A DNA stretch of 64,000 bases from Nocardiopsis listeri NBRC 13360 (lineage in GTDB: Bacteria; Actinomycetota; Actinomycetes; Streptosporangiales; Streptosporangiaceae): the NCBI RefSeq assembly GCF_001570765.1, contig NZ_BCSH01000001.1, positions 1 to 64,000 of the forward strand, in the 5' to 3' direction. How positions within the stretch are numbered: position 1 is the stretch's first letter; each line of letters begins with the position of its first letter. The notes under the pieces are model-generated. The model was not told the origin of the DNA, made no database searches, and saw only the letters and a list, made by a program, of their open reading frames with translations. The position numbers were made by a program, and so were the translations under genes. Positions 8,228-16,431 of the stretch are shown piece by piece.

Positions 8228-10084
8228 TCAGGCCTTCTCCGGAGTCTCCCCGGCCCCTGGGACCCGTGCGGTCTCCGAAGCCGGCTCGACCACGGTCAGT
8301 GGCAATGACGTGGTGTACCGCAGCTCGGCGAACGCGCCCGCCGGAACCGCGGGGTCGCGCGGGAACACCGGTTTCACCCGCCGGTACTTCACGCCCTGTT
8401 CCGGGCGCGGGTCCTCGTCGCCCTTGTTGGGCCACATCGACAGTGCCCGTTCGGCCTGCGCGGTGATCGTCAGCGACGGGTTCACGCCCAGGTTGGCGGT
8501 GACCGCCGAACCGTCCACCACGTGCAGACCAGGGTGTCCGTACAGCCGGTGGTAGGGGTCGATCACCCCGTTCTCGGCGCTGTCCCCGATCGGGCAGCCG
8601 CCCAGGAAGTGCGCGGTCATCGGGATGTTGAACGGATCTCCGACGGTTCCGCCCGGGTATCCGTCGATGCGCTCGGCCAGGCGGGTCGCCGCCTCCTGCC
8701 CCTCGGGGATCCACGTGGGATTGGGCTCTCCGTGCCCCTGCCTGGAGGTCAGCTTCTTGCGACCGCCGAACAGGCCACGCGCGACCGAGGTGGTCAGCGA
8801 GTTGTCCAGGGACTGCATGACGAGTCCGATCACGGTCCGTTCCGACCAGCGCCGGTTGGAGAAGCTGCGGGCGAACACGTAGGGGTGGCGCAGGGCCAGA
8901 CCGATGTAGCGCAGCCAGCGCGGGACCCTTCCGCCGCCCGGCACCTGGATGGTGGTGAGCAGCCCCATCGCGTTGGAGCCCTTGCCGTAGCGGACCGGTT
9001 CGATGTGGGTGTTGTCGTTGGGGTGGATCGAGGACGTGATCGCCACCCCGCGCGTGAGGTCCTCCGGTGGGGGCACCCGCTTGCTCATCGCGCCGACGAG
9101 CGCCTCGGAGTTGGTGCGGGTCAGGGTGCCCAGTCTGTCGGACAGGCGCGGCAGGAGTCCCTCGTCGCGCATTCGGTGCAGCAGGGTCTGGGTGTTGTAG
9201 GTTCCCGCGGCGACCACGACCTGGCGCGCGGTGAACGTGCGGGCGTTCTCCTTGCGCCGGGGCGCGTCGGTGCGCAGGGTGTCGACGGCGAACCCACCGC
9301 CCTCCGACCCGGGGCGTTCGCGCACCCGTTCGACGGTGGTCAGCGGACGCACCTCGGCACCGCCCCGCTCGGCGAAGTACAGGTAGTTCTCGGTGAGCGT
9401 GTTCTTGGCGCCGTGACGACAACCGGTCATGCACTCACCGCACTCGGTGCAGGCCTTCCGATCGGGGCCGGCACCACCGAAGTAGGGGTCGCCCACGGAC
9501 TCACCCGGCGTGGCCTTGGTGCCGGTGCCGTCCTGGCCATCGCCGAAACACACGCCCACGGGGGTGAGCCGGAAGGTGTCGCCCACCCCCATGTCCTCGG
9601 CGACCGCCTTCAGGTGCACGTCGGAAGGGGTCATGGAGGGGTTGGTGCGCACACCGAGCATGCGGCGGGCCTGGTCGTAGAAGGGCGACAGCTCCGACTT
9701 CCAGTCGGTGATGTGCCGCCACTGCGGGTCCTCGAAGAAGGGGTCCATCGGGTGGTAGAGGGTGTTCGCGTAGTTGAGCGAACCCCCGCCCACTCCGGCC
9801 CCGGCGAGGATCATGACGTCCTTGAGCAGGTGGATGCGCTGGATGCCGTACATGCCGACCTGTGGGGCCCAGAGGAAGTTCTTCACGTCCCAGGAGGAGG
9901 AGGGCAGGGTCTGGGGGGTGAAGCGTCGTCCGGCCTCCAGGACGCCGACTCGGTAACCCTTCTCGGTGAGACGGAGGGCGCTCACCGATCCACCGAAGCC
10001 GGATCCGATCACGACCACGTCGTAGTCGAAACGGTCATCCGCTTCCTCGGGTGCGGTGGCGTCTGGTGCGCTCTGAGGGGACAT
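8228..10084 (-). CDS. GMC family oxidoreductase, cholesterol-oxidase (ChoD)-like
   Basis: This 618-residue FAD enzyme has the N-terminal dinucleotide fold VIGSGFGGSVSALRL and the FAD contact AGAGVGGGSLNYAN. A cysteine cluster, CTECGECMTGCRHGAKN (about residues 215-231), is typical of mycobacterial ChoD-like proteins. The C-terminal GMC segment is VVDGSAVTANLGVNPSLT. No Tat or Sec signal is seen, so it is likely cytoplasmic. It is convergent with the MerR gene, and its promoter shares the MerR-type element. The family relationship is clear, but ChoD itself is not firmly established as a sterol oxidase, so sterol oxidation here should be treated as possible only. Confidence 0.85.
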   Translation of the reverse strand: MSPQSAPDATAPEEADDRFDYDVVVIGSGFGGSVSALRLTEKGYRVGVLEAGRRFTPQTLPSSSWDVKNFLWAPQVGMYGIQRIHLLKDVMILAGAGVGGGSLNYANTLYHPMDPFFEDPQWRHITDWKSELSPFYDQARRMLGVRTNPSMTPSDVHLKAVAEDMGVGDTFRLTPVGVCFGDGQDGTGTKATPGESVGDPYFGGAGPDRKACTECGECMTGCRHGAKNTLTENYLYFAERGGAEVRPLTTVERVRERPGSEGGGFAVDTLRTDAPRRKENARTFTARQVVVAAGTYNTQTLLHRMRDEGLLPRLSDRLGTLTRTNSEALVGAMSKRVPPPEDLTRGVAITSSIHPNDNTHIEPVRYGKGSNAMGLLTTIQVPGGGRVPRWLRYIGLALRHPYVFARSFSNRRWSERTVIGLVMQSLDNSLTTSVARGLFGGRKKLTSRQGHGEPNPTWIPEGQEAATRLAERIDGYPGGTVGDPFNIPMTAHFLGGCPIGDSAENGVIDPYHRLYGHPGLHVVDGSAVTANLGVNPSLTITAQAERALSMWPNKGDEDPRPEQGVKYRRVKPVFPRDPAVPAGAFAELRYTTSLPLTVVEPASETARVPGAGETPEKA

Positions 10085-10164
10085 GGGTTCAGGCCTCTAC
10101 TTCCCAGGTTGGGCGGTGGTTGTCCGTAATGAGCCGGATACGAGTCCGCAACGATGATGGCGCC

Positions 10165-10193
10165 ATCTAGAAATGTGACAATACATATTGTAA
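10165..10193 (-). promoter_or_regulatory. GMC gene promoter with palindrome in the spacer
   Basis: On the minus strand, -35 TTACAA (10188-10193) and -10 CTAGAT (10165-10170) have a 17-base spacer. ACAATA-CA-TATTGT (10178-10191) forms an inverted repeat, and TGTGACAAT (10174-10182) is identical to the element in the SDR operon promoter. Co-regulation is inferred. Confidence 0.45.
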
Positions 10194-10307
10194 TGTTCGT
10201 CACTACCGCCGAGTAGGGTGTGTTCCAAGTAACACACGTGGCGTGCGTCGGCGCAAGTTCCTTCCCCCTCGTCGTCCCCCCGACGACGGAATCCTCTGGA
10301 GGTACAC

Positions 10308-10955
10308 ATGCCCAAGGCACCCGAGGAAGCGCCGGAGGCGTCTCAGGGCCCGCCTGAGCAGCACGAAGGCAACGGTGGGACCCGCTGGCGCAGGTTCGCG
10401 CTGCTCGCGGTCCCCGGATTCGTCGCCGCCGTGGTCCTCGGTGGCATGACCACCCAGGGCGTGCTCGCGTCCTCCTTCGCGGTCTCCGGTGACAGCTTCA
10501 AGATGTCCGCCGACAACCTCAGCGGCAGCGGCTTCAGCCAGTACGGCGACGTCGCCGAGTCGGTCGACGGCTCGGCCCGAGCGATCGGTCTGTCCACCGT
10601 GAACACCGCCGAGCTGCGGAACCTGTGCATGTCCTCCCTGTGGGACCTGCCCATCGGTGAGGCCACACTGGTCATCACCGCGGGCGAGGAGAGCCCGGTC
10701 GAGGGCACCTCGATGGTCATCGACATCGAGCAACTCCAGGGCGACGCGGAGTTCGGCGCGATCGAGATCGGCCGTGACGCCGGCACCCTCGACAAGACCG
10801 ATGGCGGTCAGGGGCCGGAAGGCGGTTTCGGTCTCCAGGCGGACACCATCTCGGTCGACGACATGGAACTGACCTCCTGGGCGGTCACCTCCGGCTCGCT
10901 GCGTCTGAGCGGCCTGGGGCTGGCCATCAAGCCCGGAAACCACGAGTGTTTCTGA
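10308..10955 (+). CDS. DUF6230 family membrane-anchored protein
   Basis: This 215-residue protein has a basic, Gln/Glu-rich cytoplasmic N-terminus (about 30 residues), one hydrophobic segment (FALLAVPGFVAAVVLGGM, about residues 31-48) and an extracytoplasmic beta-rich domain with a terminal cysteine (NHECF). It matches DUF6230, an actinobacterial family sometimes mislabelled cholesterol esterase in databases, and lacks any hydrolase motif. ATG 10308 is preceded by GGAGG. The next gene, DUF6114, starts 4 bases after its stop, the standard pairing of these two families. Function unknown; a cell-envelope role is likely. Confidence 0.8.
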   Translation: MPKAPEEAPEASQGPPEQHEGNGGTRWRRFALLAVPGFVAAVVLGGMTTQGVLASSFAVSGDSFKMSADNLSGSGFSQYGDVAESVDGSARAIGLSTVNTAELRNLCMSSLWDLPIGEATLVITAGEESPVEGTSMVIDIEQLQGDAEFGAIEIGRDAGTLDKTDGGQGPEGGFGLQADTISVDDMELTSWAVTSGSLRLSGLGLAIKPGNHECF

Positions 10956-10959
10956 TCCC

Positions 10960-12339
10960 ATGGCCCAAGCGATGACCCTGCTCCGCACCGGATGGGGACG
11001 GTTCCGGAACTGGCGGCGCACTCGGCCGTTCTGGGGCGGCCTCCTTCTCGCCGCGGCCGGTATCGAGCTTCTGGTCGCCCCGGCCGCGCAGAGCCTGATC
11101 CTGCCCATCGACCTACTCGTCTTCTCCGGGATGGCCGGCGTCTCAGGCAACCTCATCGGCGGACTGCTGATCGTGATCGGTGTGCTGAGCTGGTTGCAGC
11201 CGGCCCAGCGCACCTTCTTCGGTGTGGTCGGACTGATGCTCGCGTTGGTGTCCTTCGTGACCTCCAACTTCGGCGGCTTCGTCATCGGCATGCTGCTCGG
11301 CATCGTCGGTGGGTCGCTCGTGTTCGCCTGGGGACCCGAGGCCCGGAACCGACCGCGTGGGCGACGCAGGGTCGAGGACGCCCGGGCGACCGACGAGGGA
11401 GGAGAGGGCGAGAACGCCGCGAACCGAGACAACGCCGCGAACCGAGACCCCGACACCTCTACCGAAGGTCCCGTCACCGAGGACGTCACCGTCGACGAAC
11501 CGCGTGGCGGCACCCGGCCCCTGGCCGCGATCGCCCTTCCCGTCGCCGTCGCCATGACCATCGCGGCGGCACCCGCCCCCACCCTGGAGTGGCCCTGGGA
11601 CTGGCTGCTGCCCGACGACGAAGAGTCCGAGACGCCGCCCGAGGAGAACCCCTCCGCGAGCCCTTCCGATGAACCCGAGACACCGCCCGAGGAACCCGAC
11701 CCCGGTGAGGACGAGGACGTCGAGGAGCCCCCCGAGGAAGAGGAGGAGGACGAGGAGGGCGAGGAGGACCCCGAGGGCCAGGACACCGACCCGTCCGCGT
11801 GCGAACCCGCCCTTGGCCAGGACGCCGTCGTCGAGGACGAGCGAGAACTCCTCGACATGGTCCAGGCCTGTCGGGCGGCGCAGGAGGAGGGTGAGTACCC
11901 GGAGGTCGCGGTCGCCTCCGGTGACGGCTGCTTCCAGGGCTCCACCCGTGAGTCCGGTCTGACCGCCGACAGCCTCACCATGTTCGGCGCCGGCTACGAA
12001 GGCGTGGTGGAGTGCCCGACCGCCGACGGTCCACGGCGCTACCTCAAGATCACGATGAGCAGCTCCAACATGAGCGGCGGCGAACTCTGGTTCAACGACT
12101 CCGGAACCCGCCGATCCCTGGGCCTGCCCTCGATGGATCTGGAGGGCGACGTCGAACTCCACGTCACCAGCATGCACGTGCGACTCCTGGGGATCCCGAT
12201 CACCTTCACCCCGGACTTCCCACCGCCGTTGCTGCTCCCGATCATGTACGTCACCGACGTCGACGTCGGTGATCCCATGGCCTACACCGACAGGATGGTC
12301 ATCTCCGACATGGACGGGGACTTCGCCGCCGGGGAGTGA
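10960..12339 (+). CDS. DUF6114 membrane protein with acidic linker and C-terminal domain
   Basis: The N-terminal 130 residues carry four hydrophobic helices (for example WGGLLLAAAGIELLVAP and VIGMLLGIVGG), as in DUF6114. Next come a polar segment, a further hydrophobic stretch (LAAIALPVAVAMTIAA, about residue 188) and a Glu/Asp/Pro-rich linker at about 215-275. The remaining 180 residues form a domain with DUF6230-like beta pattern (SGLTADSLTMFG, SMHVRLLGIPITF). At 459 residues it is much longer than the four-helix form. It is co-transcribed with the DUF6230 gene. The fused layout suggests that it presents a surface domain through a spacer; the actual role is unknown. Confidence 0.72.
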   Translation: MAQAMTLLRTGWGRFRNWRRTRPFWGGLLLAAAGIELLVAPAAQSLILPIDLLVFSGMAGVSGNLIGGLLIVIGVLSWLQPAQRTFFGVVGLMLALVSFVTSNFGGFVIGMLLGIVGGSLVFAWGPEARNRPRGRRRVEDARATDEGGEGENAANRDNAANRDPDTSTEGPVTEDVTVDEPRGGTRPLAAIALPVAVAMTIAAAPAPTLEWPWDWLLPDDEESETPPEENPSASPSDEPETPPEEPDPGEDEDVEEPPEEEEEDEEGEEDPEGQDTDPSACEPALGQDAVVEDERELLDMVQACRAAQEEGEYPEVAVASGDGCFQGSTRESGLTADSLTMFGAGYEGVVECPTADGPRRYLKITMSSSNMSGGELWFNDSGTRRSLGLPSMDLEGDVELHVTSMHVRLLGIPITFTPDFPPPLLLPIMYVTDVDVGDPMAYTDRMVISDMDGDFAAGE

Positions 12340-12363
12340 TTCGCCCCAGGGGAGCGAACGGGC

Positions 12364-12393
12364 GGGCCGGGACGTCGATCGACGTCCCGGCCC
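12364..12393. terminator. Bidirectional terminator
   Basis: A perfect palindromic stem with the 15-base arm GGGCCGGGACGTCGA (12364-12378) pairs with the following 15 bases to 12393, then CTTT. It lies between the convergent DUF6114 and helicase genes. Confidence 0.7.
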
Positions 12394-12412
12394 CTTTCCG
12401 TGCGCGACTCGG

Positions 12413-14242
12413 TCAGCGGCTGTCGGCGATCAGCCTGCTGGGCCGGCCCACGTGCGACACGTACAGCGCGTCCCGTGCCCGGGTACAGGCCACGAACAGC
12501 AAGGTCCGCTCCTGCTGGATCGCGTGTTCCAGGGCGACCTGGTCACCTTCGGCCGCCTCGATCACGGCCTTGGGCGGCAGCAGGTGATCGCTCACCCCGA
12601 CCAGGGCCACGCACCGGAACTCCTGGCCCTTCATCCGGTGCATCGTCCCCACGCGAACCGCGTCCGGCGTGCCCGCGCCTTCCAGCGGCGTGGTGGAGAT
12701 CCCGCGCGCCTCCAATTCCTTGGCGACTCCGCGCGCCACCCACTGGTTGCGCCCGGCCACCGCTATCTCGGACGGGTTCACTCCGGCCTCCAGCCACACC
12801 CGGACCCAGTCGCCCAGGGCGTGGAGTTCCTCGGTGCGGTTGTCGCAGCCGCGGACCACCGGGGCGGGGCCGCGTAGCAGCGAACGGTAACCGGCGAGTG
12901 TGTCGGCGTCGTCGTCCATGCCCAACGCGGCACGGCGATCCAGGATCGGCATGCTCCAGTCGAGGATCTCCTGAGTCACCCGGTAGCTGACCCGCAGCCG
13001 GTGACCACGGCCGCGCACGTTGATCCCCAGCGAGGCCAGCGACACCCGGTTGTCGGACACCCGCTGGTGCGGGTCACCGACGATGAACAGGTCGTCGGGT
13101 CCCTCGGGGACCGCGGCGCGCAGCATCCGCCACTGCGTCGGATGCAGGTCCTGGGACTCGTCGACCACCGCGTGTCGGAACAACGGGCCCGAACGCGTGA
13201 GCAGCCGGGCCGCCTCGGCGGCCAATTGCGGGTAGGACCACAACCCCTCCACGCGCATGGCGCCGACGTAGCGCCGGACGGTCTCCCAGACCTGACGCCG
13301 GTGCTCGGGTGCCAGGTGCTGGACGCGGCCGCTGCGCTCACAGCGGATGTAGTCGGGCAGCGACTCCAGGCCCTTGGCCAGGATGACCTGTTCCCACTCG
13401 TCCACCAGGAACCGCCCGGAGAAGGGCAGCCCGTCGGCGAGCGCGACCGCGCGCCACCGCTGGGCGAGTTCGTCATTGCCGATCATCCGCGGCGCGATGC
13501 TGCTGTGGCTCTGCGCCACGGAACGGGCCAGGCCGTCGATGGTGGACACCCGCACACGTGACCTGGTGTCGGGGTCGGGCAGCAGCCGGTCCAGACGGTC
13601 CGCCAGGGACTGGGCGAGTGCCCGGTTGTAGGTGGTGAGCAGTACCGACTCACCGTTGGACTCGGGGCGTGCGGCGGCGTCCGCTTCGGCCAGGTGCGCG
13701 GCGCGGTAGAGCGCCATAACGCTCTTACCGGTGCCCGGGCCTCCGGTGACCTGCACGGATCCGTTGAAGTGCCCCGAGGTGACCCGCTGCTGGTCCGGGT
13801 GCAGGGTGATCTGCCACTGCTCGAAGGGCGCGTTGAGGGCGCCGGACAGTTCGGGTGGGCCGACGGGGGTGAGGTCGACGACGCCGAGCCCGAGTTCGAC
13901 GGGTGCGTCGGTCAAGGCCCGAGGACGCAGGTTCTGGGCGTAGCGCAGCGCCTCGGCGCGCGGGCGCACGGTGAGCAGCCGGTATCGCGGGTCATCGATG
14001 TCCTGTTCCGCGGCCTCGTCCTCGTGGGACTCCGCGCACGGGTCGGGGGCGATGACGCCGGTCCAGTCGGAAGCGATGGGCACGACCCGGACACGAGGGT
14101 CGGCGGCGCCCGCGACGGATTCCAGTTCGGTGGTCTCTCCGGCCTGGTAGGCGCGCATCACGGCCAAGGTGCCGAGTTGGACGTCGGGCGCGAGGCGGTT
14201 GAAGTCGCTGAGAAACGTCGGGGCGATCGCAAGGGCGGACAC
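12413..14242 (-). CDS. UvrD/Rep-like superfamily 1 helicase
   Basis: This 609-residue SF1 ATPase has a Walker A motif GGPGTGKS (about residue 175), motif II DESQDLHPTQW, motif III VGDPHQR, motif V HRMKGQEF and motif VI LFVACTRARDALY. A leading region of about 160 residues precedes the ATPase core. GTG 14242 was chosen because GGAGG lies 8 bases upstream; frame-open sequence further upstream lacks a start signal. Such stand-alone helicases act in DNA repair or nucleic-acid remodelling. The conserved motifs are convincing, but the specific pathway is not evident, and no partner nuclease is adjacent. Confidence 0.87.
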   Translation of the reverse strand: MSALAIAPTFLSDFNRLAPDVQLGTLAVMRAYQAGETTELESVAGAADPRVRVVPIASDWTGVIAPDPCAESHEDEAAEQDIDDPRYRLLTVRPRAEALRYAQNLRPRALTDAPVELGLGVVDLTPVGPPELSGALNAPFEQWQITLHPDQQRVTSGHFNGSVQVTGGPGTGKSVMALYRAAHLAEADAAARPESNGESVLLTTYNRALAQSLADRLDRLLPDPDTRSRVRVSTIDGLARSVAQSHSSIAPRMIGNDELAQRWRAVALADGLPFSGRFLVDEWEQVILAKGLESLPDYIRCERSGRVQHLAPEHRRQVWETVRRYVGAMRVEGLWSYPQLAAEAARLLTRSGPLFRHAVVDESQDLHPTQWRMLRAAVPEGPDDLFIVGDPHQRVSDNRVSLASLGINVRGRGHRLRVSYRVTQEILDWSMPILDRRAALGMDDDADTLAGYRSLLRGPAPVVRGCDNRTEELHALGDWVRVWLEAGVNPSEIAVAGRNQWVARGVAKELEARGISTTPLEGAGTPDAVRVGTMHRMKGQEFRCVALVGVSDHLLPPKAVIEAAEGDQVALEHAIQQERTLLFVACTRARDALYVSHVGRPSRLIADSR

Positions 14243-15010
14243 GTCGTGGTCTCCTCCGGTCTTCGACCTGATGGTGGCTCTGCTGGTTGGTCGGATCGGA
14301 TGGGCGTCGCGCGAGAGGAAGCCGGTCGGGCGTCCGTTCGCGTTCATCTGAAACATGCTCGCTACGGAATTTGGGCAAACGCTGTCGGGAAGGCGAAGAA
14401 CGGGATATTTCGGGAACCCGCGGAGTCTCGTGTCTTCGCAGTTCAAGGCGTGGCTTACGAAGAGGTGTTCGAAGCAGATCGCCAAGGTTTTCGAGCCCTT
14501 GTGGCCGACTTTCCGTGACCTGCGGTTTCTTTGGAAGTCTCGGTGTCCAAAATCCGGTTAATGGGCTGGCCGAAACTGGGGGCGTGCAGGTGTGACGAAC
14601 CCTCTCGCTTGGAAACACGTGGGGAGTGGGGGGGTGAGTGCGGTCGTGCGTGGGCGAAGTGACCGAAACCCGACAAGGTGGCTGATCGGGCAACACCCGA
14701 AGAACATGAGGCGTCCCCACGCCCTGCTCACTGTCTGGCCGGTTGCGGACACGCTCTGTGCAGGGCGGGGTGTGTTGCGGGATCGTGGAGGCACCCGGGA
14801 GGGAACCACGCGTGGTTCGGGACTCTGCCGGGGTCCGTCCTACCCCGGCAGAGTCCTCAACCACCCTAGAGAAGCAGTACCCGACTCCCGTTCGGCCCAA
14901 AGCGGGACGGGGGCGCCTTCCTCGATCACGCCGGTCGCCGAACCGCCACCGACGCTCCACATGCTCTAACGTGGGTCTGACAAAACAGGCAGAAGGAGCG
15001 GGACGAGCAC
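14243..15010. other. Long divergent intergenic region
   Basis: This 768-base gap separates the helicase from the DUF1707 gene. I see no supportable gene. Its left part (14250-14600) is less GC-rich than the flanks and may carry the helicase promoter. The right part holds the paired inverted repeats at 14803-14855. Confidence 0.5.
14803..14855. promoter_or_regulatory. Palindrome plus 13-bp stem-loop upstream of the DUF1707 gene
   Basis: GAACCACG-CGTGGTTC (14803-14818) is a perfect 16-bp palindrome. Two bases later GACTCTGCCGGGG (14821-14833) pairs perfectly with 14843-14855 around a 9-base loop. They lie 155-208 bases before the DUF1707 start. They could be an operator and a terminator or leader hairpin; the function is not determined. 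Confidence 0.45.
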
Positions 15011-15637
15011 GTGGCCCCCAAAGACATGAGCCGAATGCGTATCTCCGACGCCGAACGCGACCAGGTCGCGGAGATCCTGCGGGAAGCCGCGGGGGAAGGA
15101 CGTCTGGACCTGACGGAGGTGGACGAGCGCCTCAACGCGGTGTACAGCGCCAAGACCTACGCCGATCTCGAACCCATCGTCGCGGACCTTCCCACGGGAG
15201 CGGGCGGGCCATCCTCCCCGGCCCCGACGGGTGTGGTCTCCCCACAGCACAGCCCGGCCGGCCCCGTCGGTCAACCCCTGAAGCTCAAGGCCAAGGGCGA
15301 CTCCCTGGTCCGCAAGGGTGATTGGACCGTGCCGCACCGCATCGAGATCGATGCCCGCTTCGGTTCCACCAGGCTCGACTTCCGCGAAGCCCGCATCACC
15401 ACCCCCGTGGTGGAGGTTTGGGTGGACGCGTCCTGGGGCGGGGCCGACATCATCCTGCCAGAGGGGGCCACCGCCGAGGTCGACATCGACTCCTCCTGGT
15501 TCGGTAGCGTGCGCTCGGACGTCGACTCGATCCGTCGGAACGACGCCACCCACTTCGTCGTCACCGGCGCGGCACAGGGTGGCAGTCTGCGTGTGCGACA
15601 CAAGCGGTCCGGGGGCTGGGCCTCCTTCCTGACCTGA
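15011..15637 (+). CDS. DUF1707 (SHOCT-like) domain protein
   Basis: This 208-residue protein begins with the DUF1707 helical domain (residues 9-62: RISDAERDQVAEILREAAGEG, DLTEVDERLNAVYSAKTYADL). It is followed by a Pro/Ala linker and a beta-rich C-terminal domain (about 100-205) like the cell-wall-active-antibiotic-response C-terminal fold. There is no signal or transmembrane segment. The start is GTG 15011, with GGAG 13 bases upstream; ATG 15026 is an in-frame alternative. It lies 18 bases before the YdcF-like gene, so the two are probably co-transcribed. Function unknown; members are often linked to envelope stress. Confidence 0.8.
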   Translation: MAPKDMSRMRISDAERDQVAEILREAAGEGRLDLTEVDERLNAVYSAKTYADLEPIVADLPTGAGGPSSPAPTGVVSPQHSPAGPVGQPLKLKAKGDSLVRKGDWTVPHRIEIDARFGSTRLDFREARITTPVVEVWVDASWGGADIILPEGATAEVDIDSSWFGSVRSDVDSIRRNDATHFVVTGAAQGGSLRVRHKRSGGWASFLT

Positions 15638-15655
15638 CCGCTACGGCCGTGCGCC

Positions 15656-16327
15656 ATGATGGTGGGGCGCACGGCACGGGCCGTGCCGGATATCGGAAGG
15701 CGGGCGGTCGTGCTCATCTGGATCGGGACGATCGTGGCCGGAGTCATCATCCTCGCCCTGGCGCCGTTCGCATGGACGCGCCTGGCCGGATTCGGACGCC
15801 GACCCGGCCTCGCCGGTGTCCCGCACCGCCCCGTCGCCGTGGTCCTGGGCGCCGCCGCCTGGCCCGACGGGCCCTCGCCGCTGCTCGCCCGACGTCTGGA
15901 CCTGGCCGTCGAACTGGTCCGGGAGGGCAAGGTCGATCGCGTCCTGGTCTCCGGGGACAACCGCGACGTGTCCCGTCGAGAGACCGACACCATGACCCGC
16001 TACCTGGTCGGACAGGGGGTCCCCGCCGACCGGATCGAGGCGGACCCTCACGGTTACCGCACCTGGGACACCTGCGTCCGGGTCAAGGAGTACTACGGGG
16101 TGGACGCCGCCACCATGGTCACCCAGTCCTTCCACCTGCCCCGCACCATCGCGCTCGCCCGCGCCGCCGGCATCGACGCCGTGGGGGTGGGCGACTCCAG
16201 CCTGGGCGCCCGATGGCGCTCCACCGTGATCGGTTACCTGCGTGAGGTCCCCGCCGCATTCAAGGCCCTCAAGGACGCCGTGCTGCGCCCCGCGCCCGCC
16301 ACGGTCGGCCGCCCCGACCCACGGTGA
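15656..16327 (+). CDS. YdcF/SanA-like (DUF218) membrane protein
   Basis: This 223-residue protein has one N-terminal transmembrane helix (about residues 18-40) and a DUF218 domain. Motifs are VVLGAAAWPDGPSPLLARRLDLAVEL, VLVSGDN, ETDTMTRYLVGQGVP, YRTWDTCVRVKEYYG and TQSFHLPRTIALAR. It is paralogous to the minus-strand gene at 17920-18744. SanA-type proteins affect envelope permeability to antibiotics in enterobacteria; the biochemical activity is unclear. The overlap in time of expression with the DUF1707 gene is likely, as only 18 bases separate them. Confidence 0.82.
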   Translation: MMVGRTARAVPDIGRRAVVLIWIGTIVAGVIILALAPFAWTRLAGFGRRPGLAGVPHRPVAVVLGAAAWPDGPSPLLARRLDLAVELVREGKVDRVLVSGDNRDVSRRETDTMTRYLVGQGVPADRIEADPHGYRTWDTCVRVKEYYGVDAATMVTQSFHLPRTIALARAAGIDAVGVGDSSLGARWRSTVIGYLREVPAAFKALKDAVLRPAPATVGRPDPR

Positions 16328-16431
16328 TCCCGCTCGTGGTGCCTATCCCGGAACCAAGGGTGAGGTCATCGGCGCGGTGACAAGAGGCAGTGGGGCCCAG
16401 AGCTGTCGCCCGAGCCGGGATAATCGGGCAT

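Noticed and set aside
13992..14960. 322-codon minus-strand frame upstream of the helicase
   Set aside because: Arg/Pro-rich translation with no family resemblance, partly overlapping the helicase in another frame.
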